A stretch of DNA of 6,214 nucleotides from JBHHYU01 sp046757725 (GTDB taxonomy: Bacteria; Desulfobacterota; Binatia; UBA9968), in NCBI GenBank assembly GCA_046757725.1, contig JBHHYU010000135.1, positions 1-6,214 on the forward strand, in the 5' to 3' direction. The stretch's first letter is position 1, and each line of letters starts with the position of its first letter. Under the pieces are notes generated by a model. The model was given only the letters and a program-made list of their open reading frames with translations, did no database searches and had not been told where the DNA came from. Both the position numbers and the translations under genes were made by a program. Shown one piece after another: positions 1 through 5,662 of this stretch.

Positions 1-345
1 TGGAGTGAGTCTCTGGGTGAGATGAAGCATGCAGAGCAGGTGGTAGAGCGTATCCTGTTTCTGGAAGGGGTACCCAACCTTGCCGGCTACGATAAGATCA
101 CAGTGGGATCTAGTGTGAAACAGCAACTAGAAAACGACCTCGGGCTGGAGCAGGCGGCGCTGTTGATACTCCACCCAGGGATTAAGACCTGTCTGGAGGC
201 AGGAGACGATGCCAGCCGCGAGCTTTTAGAGCGCATCGTTGCAGACGAGGAGCAACATGTAGATTGGATCGAAGCGCAGCTCCACAAAATCGAAGAAGTG
301 GGCTATCAAAACTACCTGGCCGAGCAGATTTATAAAAAGAGCTAA
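1..345 (+). CDS. bfr: Bacterioferritin, C-terminal part (5' end outside window)
   Basis: Bacterioferritin is a cytosolic 24-subunit cage that oxidises Fe(II) at a di-iron ferroxidase centre and stores it as a ferric mineral; heme binds between subunits. The reading frame is open from base 1, giving 114 residues that align without gaps to E. coli Bfr from about residue 45 up to at least residue 130, so some 44 N-terminal residues (with E18) lie upstream. The visible ferroxidase ligands are all present: Glu7, His10, Glu50, Glu83 and His86 match E. coli E51, H54, E94, E127 and H130. Met8 matches the heme ligand Met52, in the motif GEMKHAE, which separates it from heme-free ferritins. The tail GYQNYLAEQI is typical of the family. 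The first ATG in the window (22) is internal and not the start. The TAA stop overlaps the stop of the convergent FTR1 gene. The family call is very secure. Confidence 0.95.
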   Translation, partial: WSESLGEMKHAEQVVERILFLEGVPNLAGYDKITVGSSVKQQLENDLGLEQAALLILHPGIKTCLEAGDDASRELLERIVADEEQHVDWIEAQLHKIEEVGYQNYLAEQIYKKS

Positions 346-2288
346 AGGCTTTTGGAGGATGGTACTGTTCTAGGGGCGACGACGAAGAGCCAGAAGAGAG
401 AGCCTGCAAAGAGAAGCAGCAGGCCTCCCTGGACCATGAGCCCTTCGGCATTGGGGTAAATACCCAGAGTGGGAAATGCCGGGATGTTCAACGAGGTCCT
501 GGGCAAAAAATCCAGCTGCTGCAAACGGTTGATTCCCTCTCCGGAAAAAGTCGTGGCCAGCAGGTACATCAATGCGCTTGCGAGCCCAAAAAAGTATCGC
601 AGGGGCATTTTTAATCCTAGCTTAAAGATCGCCACAACCACACCCAGGAGAATACCAGCGCCTGTGGTGAACCCTAAAAAAATCACTCCTTTTGCAGAAG
701 AACTATGCAGGAGGAGAGCCTGATAGAACAGCACGGTTTCAAGCCCCTCTCGATAAACCGCCAAGAAGCTGACACCGGCCAACGTAATCATGTGGCCTGT
801 AGAGAGAGCGGTACGGACTTTAGTTTGCAGGTAGGCTCTCCATTTTTGCACCTCCAACTTCGCAAGAAGCCAGTAGCTAACGTAAAAGAGAACGGCGGCT
901 GCGACCAGAGAGGTAATGGCCTCGACAAGCTCCCGTTCAGGGCCGCCGATCGTAATCAGGAACTCGGCTATAAACCAGGTTAAAAAGCTCGCCCCAATGG
1001 CCCCAACCCATCCCATATGGACATAGGTTATTGCTTTACGCTGTTCGGTGGTTCGCAGCAGGGCGAGGAAAGCAGCTACAATAAGGGCTGCCTCCAGGCC
1101 CTCTCTGAGAATGATGATCAGCGAGTTAAAGAAGGCAAACTCGGCGCTTGTCTTGTCTTGCGCCAAATCAGTCCGAACCCTTATGAGTTCGGCTCGAAGT
1201 TGGATGAGGTCGTGAATCGCCCGGCTTAAGTCATCCTCATCTTTAACGGCTTTCCTTGTCCCCAGGAACATCTTTTCGATCTCCACTTTCCTGGCAGGCT
1301 GAGCGGCTTGGAGCTCCGGCTCAACCAACTCAAAACCCTCTAGGTAAGCATCTCCCAACGCTCTGTAGGCTTCCTCCCGTTTGCCCTGCTCGGCGAACTG
1401 CTGCGCGCGTGTCACAAGGGCTAGGGCATGCACTAGGGGATCTAGAGTCGTCCGCCCGGGGACCTCCGTTCTTAAAAGTGCCAGGATAGAAGTTTGCTGC
1501 CGGGAGGCGGCGATCCCCCTTTTGGCTAGCTTCTGCAACAACTCTCCGTCAGTTAGGGAAGCAAGGGTATTCAGGTCCATCAGTTTGTCTTTAGGCTGGG
1601 GCTGCCAAAGAATTCTTCCCTGTTCCAGCTTGCTTGGGGAGAAACGTAGAGAGAACAGATAAAAGGCAAGATTCCAACGATCCGCCTCACTCAGGGCATC
1701 GAAGGAGGCCATCCCGGTCCCCGAGATTCCAAAAGAGATGACATTGAAGGCCTTAAATGGCGAGAGACCTTCCATAATCGAAGAGTCCCGAAAATTTGTG
1801 GGACGAGGATGCAACTCCTTTGCCTTAGTCGTATCGGCACTGCCATCATCCCCGTGGCAGACCGCGCAGTTTTCAGTGTAAAGGCGTTTGGCTTTTTTTA
1901 AGGATGGTGGTTTCAGGGGAAAGGTCTCCACCTCGTAAAGGGTGATGGTAGCATTCTTGATTTGTCTAGCAAGGGCAGCCACATCCGAAGGTTCCCCTCT
2001 GTTTTCGATCAGGTGCTGGAGTTGCTGAAGACCCCGCGTGATTTTCCCCAGGCGCGAAGGGTCAGGAGGAGGAGGGAGCGAGGCAGAAAGGGAAACCACG
2101 TCGCCGCTGAAATCCTGCATCTCCCGGTACTCTTGAGGGTCGCTCACTTTTCCCTCCTGCACGCTTTTGCCATAGTCGCTCCCAATGTAATCCACGAGGA
2201 GGAGAAGCCTTCGAACGTCCTCATTCGCAAAGGCCGTGTGGGTCAGTAGTAACAGGGAGTAGAGCGATAACACAAAAATGGTTTTCAC
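342..2288 (-). CDS. Cytochrome c-FTR1 fusion, iron permease family
   Basis: This is a 648-residue probable inner-membrane iron importer. Residues 1-21 look like a Sec signal peptide (MK start, leucine-rich core, AFA before Asn22). Residues 25-125 form a helical periplasmic region of unknown function found in this architecture. A c-type cytochrome domain follows, with heme motif CAVCH at 141-145 and a likely axial Met193 in TGMASF. A charged helical linker spans about 280-380, and the FTR1 permease domain runs from about 385 to 640 with seven predicted membrane segments. Both signature REGLE motifs are present (395-399 and 513-517); in FTR1 proteins these glutamates handle Fe(III). The heme probably accepts electrons as Fe(II) is oxidised before transport; that coupling is inference from the fusion. 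The start is GTG, 6 nt after the upstream gene's TAA; the nearest AAAGG lies only 3 nt from it, so translational coupling is likely. An ATG start is absent, but the signal peptide supports this choice. The architecture is known; substrate direction and valence are not proven. Confidence 0.92.
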   Translation of the reverse strand: MKTIFVLSLYSLLLLTHTAFANEDVRRLLLLVDYIGSDYGKSVQEGKVSDPQEYREMQDFSGDVVSLSASLPPPPDPSRLGKITRGLQQLQHLIENRGEPSDVAALARQIKNATITLYEVETFPLKPPSLKKAKRLYTENCAVCHGDDGSADTTKAKELHPRPTNFRDSSIMEGLSPFKAFNVISFGISGTGMASFDALSEADRWNLAFYLFSLRFSPSKLEQGRILWQPQPKDKLMDLNTLASLTDGELLQKLAKRGIAASRQQTSILALLRTEVPGRTTLDPLVHALALVTRAQQFAEQGKREEAYRALGDAYLEGFELVEPELQAAQPARKVEIEKMFLGTRKAVKDEDDLSRAIHDLIQLRAELIRVRTDLAQDKTSAEFAFFNSLIIILREGLEAALIVAAFLALLRTTEQRKAITYVHMGWVGAIGASFLTWFIAEFLITIGGPERELVEAITSLVAAAVLFYVSYWLLAKLEVQKWRAYLQTKVRTALSTGHMITLAGVSFLAVYREGLETVLFYQALLLHSSSAKGVIFLGFTTGAGILLGVVVAIFKLGLKMPLRYFFGLASALMYLLATTFSGEGINRLQQLDFLPRTSLNIPAFPTLGIYPNAEGLMVQGGLLLLFAGSLFWLFVVAPRTVPSSKSL

Positions 2289-2294
2289 CGGCCT

Positions 2295-2579
2295 TTACAA
2301 TAACCGCGGTAATAGGGTTCGAGCGGTGTTCCTTTCTGTTTCCGGATCATGTTCCAAGGGGATAATCATCAAACGTTTACACCTTCTGCACTTGAGTTCG
2401 ACTCCGCCCAAGGTCAGCCGTGCCAGTAAATTCCCGCAAAGGCAACGTAGCGGAGCGTTTCTCCCACCGGAACTCAATTTTCGATGTGCACTCTCTTTGC
2501 CCAAAGTAAAAAGCTCTCCCGGGAGGTCCGTCCTTCCTTGATATTTATCGGCTTCCGAAATAATATGGTCCGGGATCAT
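2295..2579 (-). CDS. Small Com-like zinc-ribbon protein
   Basis: This 94-residue protein is the first gene of the minus-strand unit ending in FTR1. Its core, residues 44-76, carries a CXC pair (Cys46, Cys48) and a CXXC pair (Cys64, Cys67) around LLARLTLGGVELK, which resembles the Com family (phage Mu Com, a small zinc-binding translational activator that acts on mom mRNA). In Mu Com the first pair is CXXC, so one residue is missing here. No prophage genes are nearby, so a housekeeping relative is likelier than a phage remnant. The first 40 residues are hydrophilic and unrecognised. The ATG at 2579 has no convincing Shine-Dalgarno; an alternative TTG at 2504 (residue 26) sits 8 nt after GGGAGAG and would give 69 residues with the whole ribbon. 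An in-frame TGA lies 27 nt upstream of the ATG. Its role is unknown; nucleic-acid binding or metal sensing linked to FTR1 are possible. Confidence 0.75.
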   Translation of the reverse strand: MIPDHIISEADKYQGRTDLPGELFTLGKESAHRKLSSGGRNAPLRCLCGNLLARLTLGGVELKCRRCKRLMIIPLEHDPETERNTARTLLPRLL

Positions 2580-2607
2580 GAGAATGAGGTTCGGGAGCCT
2601 TAATCAT

Positions 2608-2636
2608 TTAACTTTTAGGACGCTGAGTCATAAAAT
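2608..2636 (+). promoter_or_regulatory. Sigma70-type promoter for the DtxR-family regulator
   Basis: The -35 TTAACT (2608-2613, 4 of 6 consensus), a 17-bp spacer and the -10 TAAAAT (2631-2636, 5 of 6) point into the regulator gene. The predicted start is near 2643, giving a leader of about 28 nt. The spacer and -10 are covered by the dyad at 2613-2635, as expected for an autorepressed gene. Confidence 0.55.
2613..2635. promoter_or_regulatory. Probable operator for the DtxR-family repressor (23-bp dyad)
   Basis: An imperfect palindrome centred on T2624 pairs at 9 of 11 positions: TTTTA-n-GAC-n-C on the left mirrors G-n-GTC-n-TAAAA on the right. Its outer part (TTAGG at 2615-2619 and TAA at 2631-2633) matches the ends of the corynebacterial DtxR box, while the centre does not. 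It covers the spacer and -10 of the regulator promoter and the predicted start point of the opposing zinc-ribbon/FTR1 promoter. Assignment to the neighbouring regulator is inference from position, symmetry and length. Confidence 0.55.
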
Positions 2637-2637
2637 T

Positions 2638-2666
2638 CGTATACCCAAATAAAAAAGGTTTGTCAA
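2638..2666 (-). promoter_or_regulatory. Sigma70-type promoter for zinc-ribbon/FTR1 operon
   Basis: Read on the minus strand, a perfect -35 TTGACA (2666-2661), a 17-bp spacer and a -10 TATACG (2643-2638, 4 of 6 consensus) point towards the zinc-ribbon gene. The predicted start is near 2631, leaving a leader of about 50 nt before ATG 2579. The -35 lies only 4 bp from the start codon of the divergent regulator. The call rests on consensus matching alone. Confidence 0.6.
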
Positions 2667-2670
2667 CACT

Positions 2671-3336
2671 ATGGAACGTTTAAAAATTACACCCACAGTC
2701 GAGGATTACTTAAAAGCGATCTATGTCTTAGGCGAAGAAGTGCGTCCCGTCATTGCGGCTAGGGTGGCAGATGAAATGGGGGTATCTCCATCGACCATGT
2801 TCAGTACCCTGCGCCGTTTGGGGAATGAAGGTTATGTCAGGATCGAGCGTCGAAAGGAGATTCACTTAACCCCGAAAGGCAGAAAAGTTGCCGAAGGGAT
2901 CCTGAGGCGCCATTTCTTGACGGAGAGGCTACTGACGGACCTGTTGGGTTTGGATTGGGTAAAGGCCCATGAAGAGGCTCACCGGCTGGAGCATGCCGTT
3001 TCGTCAGACGTCGAGGAGAGGCTGGCCAAGCTCTTGCACCATCCCACCACCTGCCCTCATGGCAACCCTATTCCGAAAAAAGGCCACGCCTCACGCCCAA
3101 GGGGCATGTCCTTGCATCGCGTCCCTGCCGGAAAAGAGGTTGTCCTCGAATGCATTACTGAAGGCGGTGAGCGCGATTCCCGTTTACTGGGCTTTATGCA
3201 ACAGCATCACTTACTTCCTGGGACTAGGTTTCAAATTCTCGAGGTTGCTCCTTCGTTAGGGATCATGAATTTAAAGGTGGGAAGAGAGGAGTTTGCCCTG
3301 GGGCTCGAGGCGGCAAAGAAGATCCGGGTTCAGTAA
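2671..3336 (+). CDS. DtxR/MntR-family metal-dependent transcriptional repressor
   Basis: This 221-residue protein is the length of iron-type DtxR/IdeR regulators, which bind DNA as dimers when loaded with Fe(II) or Mn(II). A winged helix-turn-helix occupies residues 8-70 (recognition helix about 39-50, wing about 57-67). The dimerisation domain spans 75-135 (with TERLLTDLLGLD and CPHGNPIP), a linker about 136-148, and a FeoA/SH3-like domain 149-221. By alignment with DtxR the visible ancillary ligands are kept: His81, Glu85 and His100 match H79, E83 and H98. In the primary site Glu107 and His108 match E105 and H106, but Met10 is replaced by Asp12 (as in MntR Asp8) and Cys102 by His104. The metal preference therefore cannot be read from sequence. 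AAGG lies 12 nt before the ATG, a rather long spacing. Divergence from the FTR1 operon and nearness to bacterioferritin favour an iron role, and the dyad upstream suggests autoregulation. Confidence 0.92.
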   Translation: MERLKITPTVEDYLKAIYVLGEEVRPVIAARVADEMGVSPSTMFSTLRRLGNEGYVRIERRKEIHLTPKGRKVAEGILRRHFLTERLLTDLLGLDWVKAHEEAHRLEHAVSSDVEERLAKLLHHPTTCPHGNPIPKKGHASRPRGMSLHRVPAGKEVVLECITEGGERDSRLLGFMQQHHLLPGTRFQILEVAPSLGIMNLKVGREEFALGLEAAKKIRVQ

Positions 3337-3408
3337 TGGTCAGCGAGTTTTCAGAGTGCAATCATCCGCAGTCAACTAAAACAGCAAAGCTGGCTGTTAC
3401 CTGGGAGC

Positions 3409-3681
3409 TTATTTAATCAAGGGCTCGTTGATGGGCGGAGAGGGTGTTGTTTGAACGTCTTGCTTGTTTAGCTCCGTGGCCAGGAGGTCCACTTGGTCCC
3501 CGAGGGGGGTGTCGCGATCAAGAATGATGAGGGCTTGCCCATTCAATCGACAGTAGCCGCTATGGGCACGGTACCCAACCTCCCGAAGCAATCTTTCCGT
3601 TCGTACCTCGACGTTGGACTTTTTTGCTACCGTGATAAGTTCGTGAAGAAGGGATTCGTTTTTTCTCTTCCCTCGCTGCAT
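3409..3681 (-). CDS. Small protein of unknown function (90 aa)
   Basis: I do not recognise a named family. The 90 residues begin with a basic stretch (QRGKRKN), then a helix (about 9-21), a compact alpha/beta-looking core at 25-73 with a single cysteine in SGYCRLNG (Cys44), a beta strand ALIILD (50-55) and a helix (60-73), and end in a proline-rich tail. The pattern of a helix, EVRTE, a Gly-Tyr-Cys-Arg turn, a hydrophobic strand and an acidic helix looks like a real small soluble protein. The frame stays open upstream to 3885, but ATG 3681 is chosen because GAGG sits 6 nt before it and a good promoter lies at 3741-3713, inside the longer frame. The gene is monocistronic, divergent from the universal stress gene and convergent with the regulator gene. 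No signal peptide or membrane segment is visible. Confidence 0.7.
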   Translation of the reverse strand: MQRGKRKNESLLHELITVAKKSNVEVRTERLLREVGYRAHSGYCRLNGQALIILDRDTPLGDQVDLLATELNKQDVQTTPSPPINEPLIK

Positions 3682-3712
3682 ATGCAACCTCGCCTGAACA
3701 CGTAAGTTACTA

Positions 3713-3741
3713 ATTATCGCCCATTCAACCTTTTCTGTAAA
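3713..3741 (-). promoter_or_regulatory. Sigma70-type promoter for the 90-aa gene
   Basis: On the minus strand, -35 TTTACA (3741-3736, 5 of 6), a 17-bp spacer and -10 GATAAT (3718-3713, 5 of 6) give a predicted start near 3706, about 25 nt before ATG 3681. This is the best-matching promoter in the window and supports the short start of that gene. Confidence 0.65.
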
Positions 3742-3762
3742 CCCCTCGGGCGCGGAAAGGTT
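3727..3762. repeat. Inverted repeat between divergent promoters
   Basis: AACCTTT (3727-3733) is mirrored by AAAGGTT (3756-3762), extendable by one G-T and one C-G pair, around an 18-20 nt loop. It overlaps the spacer and -35 of the minus-strand promoter and ends just before the + strand promoter. It could be a regulator site or a chance dyad; nothing identifies a binding protein. Confidence 0.35.
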
Positions 3763-3766
3763 TGAC

Positions 3767-3794
3767 TTGCAAAAAAAAAAGGGCTTGGTATCTT
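3767..3794 (+). promoter_or_regulatory. Possible extended -10 promoter for the stress gene
   Basis: A -35-like TTGCAA (3767-3772, 4 of 6), a 16-bp spacer containing most of a run of ten A (3771-3780), and an extended -10 TGGTATCTT (3786-3794) point towards the stress gene. The start would be near 3801, leaving a leader of about 110 nt. A nearby TTGACT (3762-3767) is a better -35 but would need a 21-bp spacer. Confidence 0.4.
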
Positions 3795-3831
3795 GTCCTC
3801 GGAATGGAAAGGAGCCTTGGGTAAGGACAGG
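3792..3831 (+). other. Possible leader hairpin of the stress gene
   Basis: CTTGTCCT (3792-3799) can pair with AGGACAGG (3824-3831) to give an 8-bp stem with one G-U pair; the 24-nt loop holds a smaller AAGG/CCTT element. It overlaps the predicted transcription start, so it may act as DNA dyad or, if transcription starts earlier, as RNA structure. I could not match it to a known riboswitch. Confidence 0.3.
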
Positions 3832-3910
3832 TGTTCTTCCGCCAGTTTGGGTGTTTTGAAGCCGGGTAACTAGGGATCGGTCCATCCGTGCGAAACATCA
3901 GGAGGGAAGG

Positions 3911-4747
3911 ATGATTAAAAATATCTTGGTTCCCCTCGATGGTTCGGACCATTCCAGAGCAGCCTTGGATTATGCCCTCTGGATGACTGAGAAACTTAGA
4001 GGTACCCTCTTCGGTCAGCACGTTATCGACACGATATCTATAGAGGGGACTTTCTTACATGATATCTCGGGTTCGCTGGGATTTGAGCCCTATCTGGATT
4101 TTTCCACCAAGATGCGAGAGGTCCTGGAGGAGCGAGGAAAAACTATACTCGACGAGTTCCGGCAACGCTGTTCGCAGAAGGAAATCCGGCACGAGGCTTT
4201 TCTTGACATCGGGATCATCCCCAACGAGATATGTGAACGCTCTAAGGTGGCGGACCTTGTAATTTTAGGTCACCGCGGGATCAACGAGGGGTTTTCGACA
4301 GGTCTCTTGGGAAACACGGCCGAGAGCGTTACCCGGAAGTGTCCCCGCCCGGTCTTCGTCTCGACCAAGCGTTATAAGCTCATTGAGCATCCGCTTCTTG
4401 CCTATGACGGTAGCCGAAGGGCCAGCTCCGCTTTGGAATCTGCGGCCGAGTTTTGCACGCAATTAGGTCTTCCTCTGGCTGTTCTCTATGTTCAAAGAAA
4501 GGAGAAACCAGGCGAAAATGTACTTCAGGAGGCCAAGTCCTATTTGGGCTCTTATGAGATTGACGTTCACTATGAACTAGCCCGGGGCTACCCGGAGCAA
4601 AAGATTGTGGACTATCTGGTTAACTTTAATTATGACCTCCTCTTTATTGGCGCTTATGGGCATCGGCGGATTATAGAGATGGTTCTGGGGAGCACCACGG
4701 AGTACGTGCTCAGCAAAAGCCCTTGTCCCGTTATCCTGACTCGTTAA
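3911..4747 (+). CDS. Universal stress protein, tandem UspA domains
   Basis: This 278-residue cytosolic protein has two Usp domains in tandem, the architecture of UspE-type proteins; family members bind ATP or AMP and act in stress or growth-arrest responses, usually without a defined reaction. Domain 1 (about 1-152) opens with ILVPLDGSDHS (Asp10 in the nucleotide pocket) and ends with PRPVFVS. Domain 2 (about 160-278) opens with LLAYDGS and ends with CPVILTR. The ATP loop G-X2-G-X9-G-(S/T) is exact in domain 2 (Gly247, Gly250, Gly260, Ser261). In domain 1 it is stretched and altered (Gly120, Gly123, ten residues, then GN), so domain 2 is the likelier nucleotide site. AGGAGG (3900-3905) lies 5 nt before the ATG, a strong ribosome site that fixes the start. 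The gene has a long leader and is divergent from the 90-aa gene; the hydrolase gene follows after 105 bp. Specific role unknown. Confidence 0.93.
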   Translation: MIKNILVPLDGSDHSRAALDYALWMTEKLRGTLFGQHVIDTISIEGTFLHDISGSLGFEPYLDFSTKMREVLEERGKTILDEFRQRCSQKEIRHEAFLDIGIIPNEICERSKVADLVILGHRGINEGFSTGLLGNTAESVTRKCPRPVFVSTKRYKLIEHPLLAYDGSRRASSALESAAEFCTQLGLPLAVLYVQRKEKPGENVLQEAKSYLGSYEIDVHYELARGYPEQKIVDYLVNFNYDLLFIGAYGHRRIIEMVLGSTTEYVLSKSPCPVILTR

Positions 4748-4751
4748 AGCG

Positions 4752-4823
4752 GTGCTCGTTTCTTGTAATCGTGTTCACCTGCATCTTTACGGCCTTTTCA
4801 GTTTTTGACACAAACACGAGCAC
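4752..4823. repeat. Long-range inverted repeat in the spacer after the stress gene
   Basis: GTGCTCGT (4752-4759) and ACGAGCAC (4816-4823) are perfect 8-bp inverted copies 56 nt apart. The right arm, extended to AACACG (4813-4818), can instead pair with CGTGTT (4770-4775), so two mutually exclusive stems are possible in a transcript running from the stress gene to the hydrolase. There is no U-tract after the right arm, so a simple intrinsic terminator is not supported. Confidence 0.35.
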
Positions 4824-4852
4824 AAGCCACCAGCACGAATAGGGAGTTTGAC

Positions 4853-5659
4853 ATGAAATTTTTAGCGGCAGCCGTCCAGATGTTGGCTTCGGCCAACAAG
4901 GACGAAAACCTTGAGGAGGCCCAGGGCAACATTCGCGAGGCTGCTGCCAGAGGGGCAAAGGTTGTGGTCATACCTGAAGTGTTCAATTGGCGTGGCGACA
5001 AGGAGGAAGAGAAACATAGTGCGGAACCTATCCCCGGACCTACCGCTGATTCGATGGCGCATCTTGCCCAGGAGTTGGGTATCTATCTCCTTTCCGGCTC
5101 ACTTCTGGAGGAGATCCCAGGAGACGATAAGGTTTATAACACCAGCCTGTTGTTCGATCCCAAGGGCAATCTCCTCGCGTGCTATCGAAAGATTCACCTT
5201 TTCGATGTTGACATCGAGCGAGGTGTTTCCACTTTAGAGTCAGAAACCCGCCGACCCGGGAGAGACGTGGTTGTAGCCAACACCGAGTTCTGTCCCATGG
5301 GACTCACCGTCTGCTACGATCTCCGCTTTCCTGAACTCTATCGTGGCTTGGTTGATAGGGGAGCTCAGGTGATCTTTGTTCCTGCCGCTTTTACGGCCGT
5401 TACCGGCGAAGCCCACTGGGAGCCTCTCTTGCGCGCACGGGCCATAGAAAATCAGGTCTATATGATCGCCCCGAACCAAGTAGGTAAGCACCCACAAAGC
5501 TTCACCACCTACGGTAATTCGATGATTGTGGATCCCTGGGGAAGGGTTATCGCTCGGGCTTCGGATTGCCCGGGTATCATCTTTGGCGAGATTGACTTGA
5601 CCTATCTGGCCCAGGTGCGCGCCGAATTACCGTCCCTCTCCCATCGAAGGCTGTTTTGA
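4853..5659 (+). CDS. Nit-type carbon-nitrogen hydrolase (nitrilase superfamily)
   Basis: This 268-residue soluble amidase has the Glu-Lys-Cys triad of the nitrilase superfamily: Glu42 in IPEVF, Lys113 in YRKIHLFD and the nucleophile Cys154 in VCYDLRFPELYR. HLFDVDI, the CYDLRFPE block, ARAIENQVYMIAPNQ and GNSMIVDPWG place it in the Nit1/Nit2 branch, whose members hydrolyse the amide of deaminated glutathione or of alpha-keto acid amides such as alpha-ketoglutaramate. Which of these it uses is not decided by the sequence. Length is normal and no residue of the triad is missing. The start is ATG 4853, with GGGAG 6 nt before it; an in-frame TTG at 4805 adds 16 residues that do not resemble the family, whose first beta strand is FLAAAVQM. 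The stop is followed after 3 nt by the glycosyltransferase start, so the two are likely co-translated. Role: metabolite repair is plausible. Confidence 0.92.
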   Translation: MKFLAAAVQMLASANKDENLEEAQGNIREAAARGAKVVVIPEVFNWRGDKEEEKHSAEPIPGPTADSMAHLAQELGIYLLSGSLLEEIPGDDKVYNTSLLFDPKGNLLACYRKIHLFDVDIERGVSTLESETRRPGRDVVVANTEFCPMGLTVCYDLRFPELYRGLVDRGAQVIFVPAAFTAVTGEAHWEPLLRARAIENQVYMIAPNQVGKHPQSFTTYGNSMIVDPWGRVIARASDCPGIIFGEIDLTYLAQVRAELPSLSHRRLF

Positions 5660-5662
5660 ATC

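Noticed and set aside
469..2249. Several + strand open frames of 70-95 codons opposite the FTR1 gene
   Set aside because: They lie wholly antisense to a well-supported conserved gene and show no domain or ribosome site; they are frame shadows.
3380..3398. Hairpin AACAGC/GCTGTT after the regulator gene as a terminator
   Set aside because: The stem is only 6 bp with a 7-nt loop and no T-run on either side; the 72-bp spacer 3337-3408 holds nothing else I can name.
3682..3885. Upstream extension of the 90-aa minus-strand gene to 158 residues
   Set aside because: The extra 68 codons contain the gene's own promoter, a run of ten A on the + strand and the stress-gene promoter, and have no good ribosome site; the added residues look random.
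3867..3900. CTAGGG-containing segment resembling part of a guanidine-I riboswitch
   Set aside because: The rest of that aptamer is absent, and fewer than 50 nt remain before the start codon, too few for the structure.
4805..4810. Perfect -35 TTGACA before the hydrolase
   Set aside because: No acceptable -10 lies 15-19 bp downstream, so it is not called a promoter.
4805..4852. TTG start for the hydrolase adding 16 residues
   Set aside because: The added residues do not resemble the family N-terminus and there is no Shine-Dalgarno, while ATG 4853 has GGGAG at a good distance.
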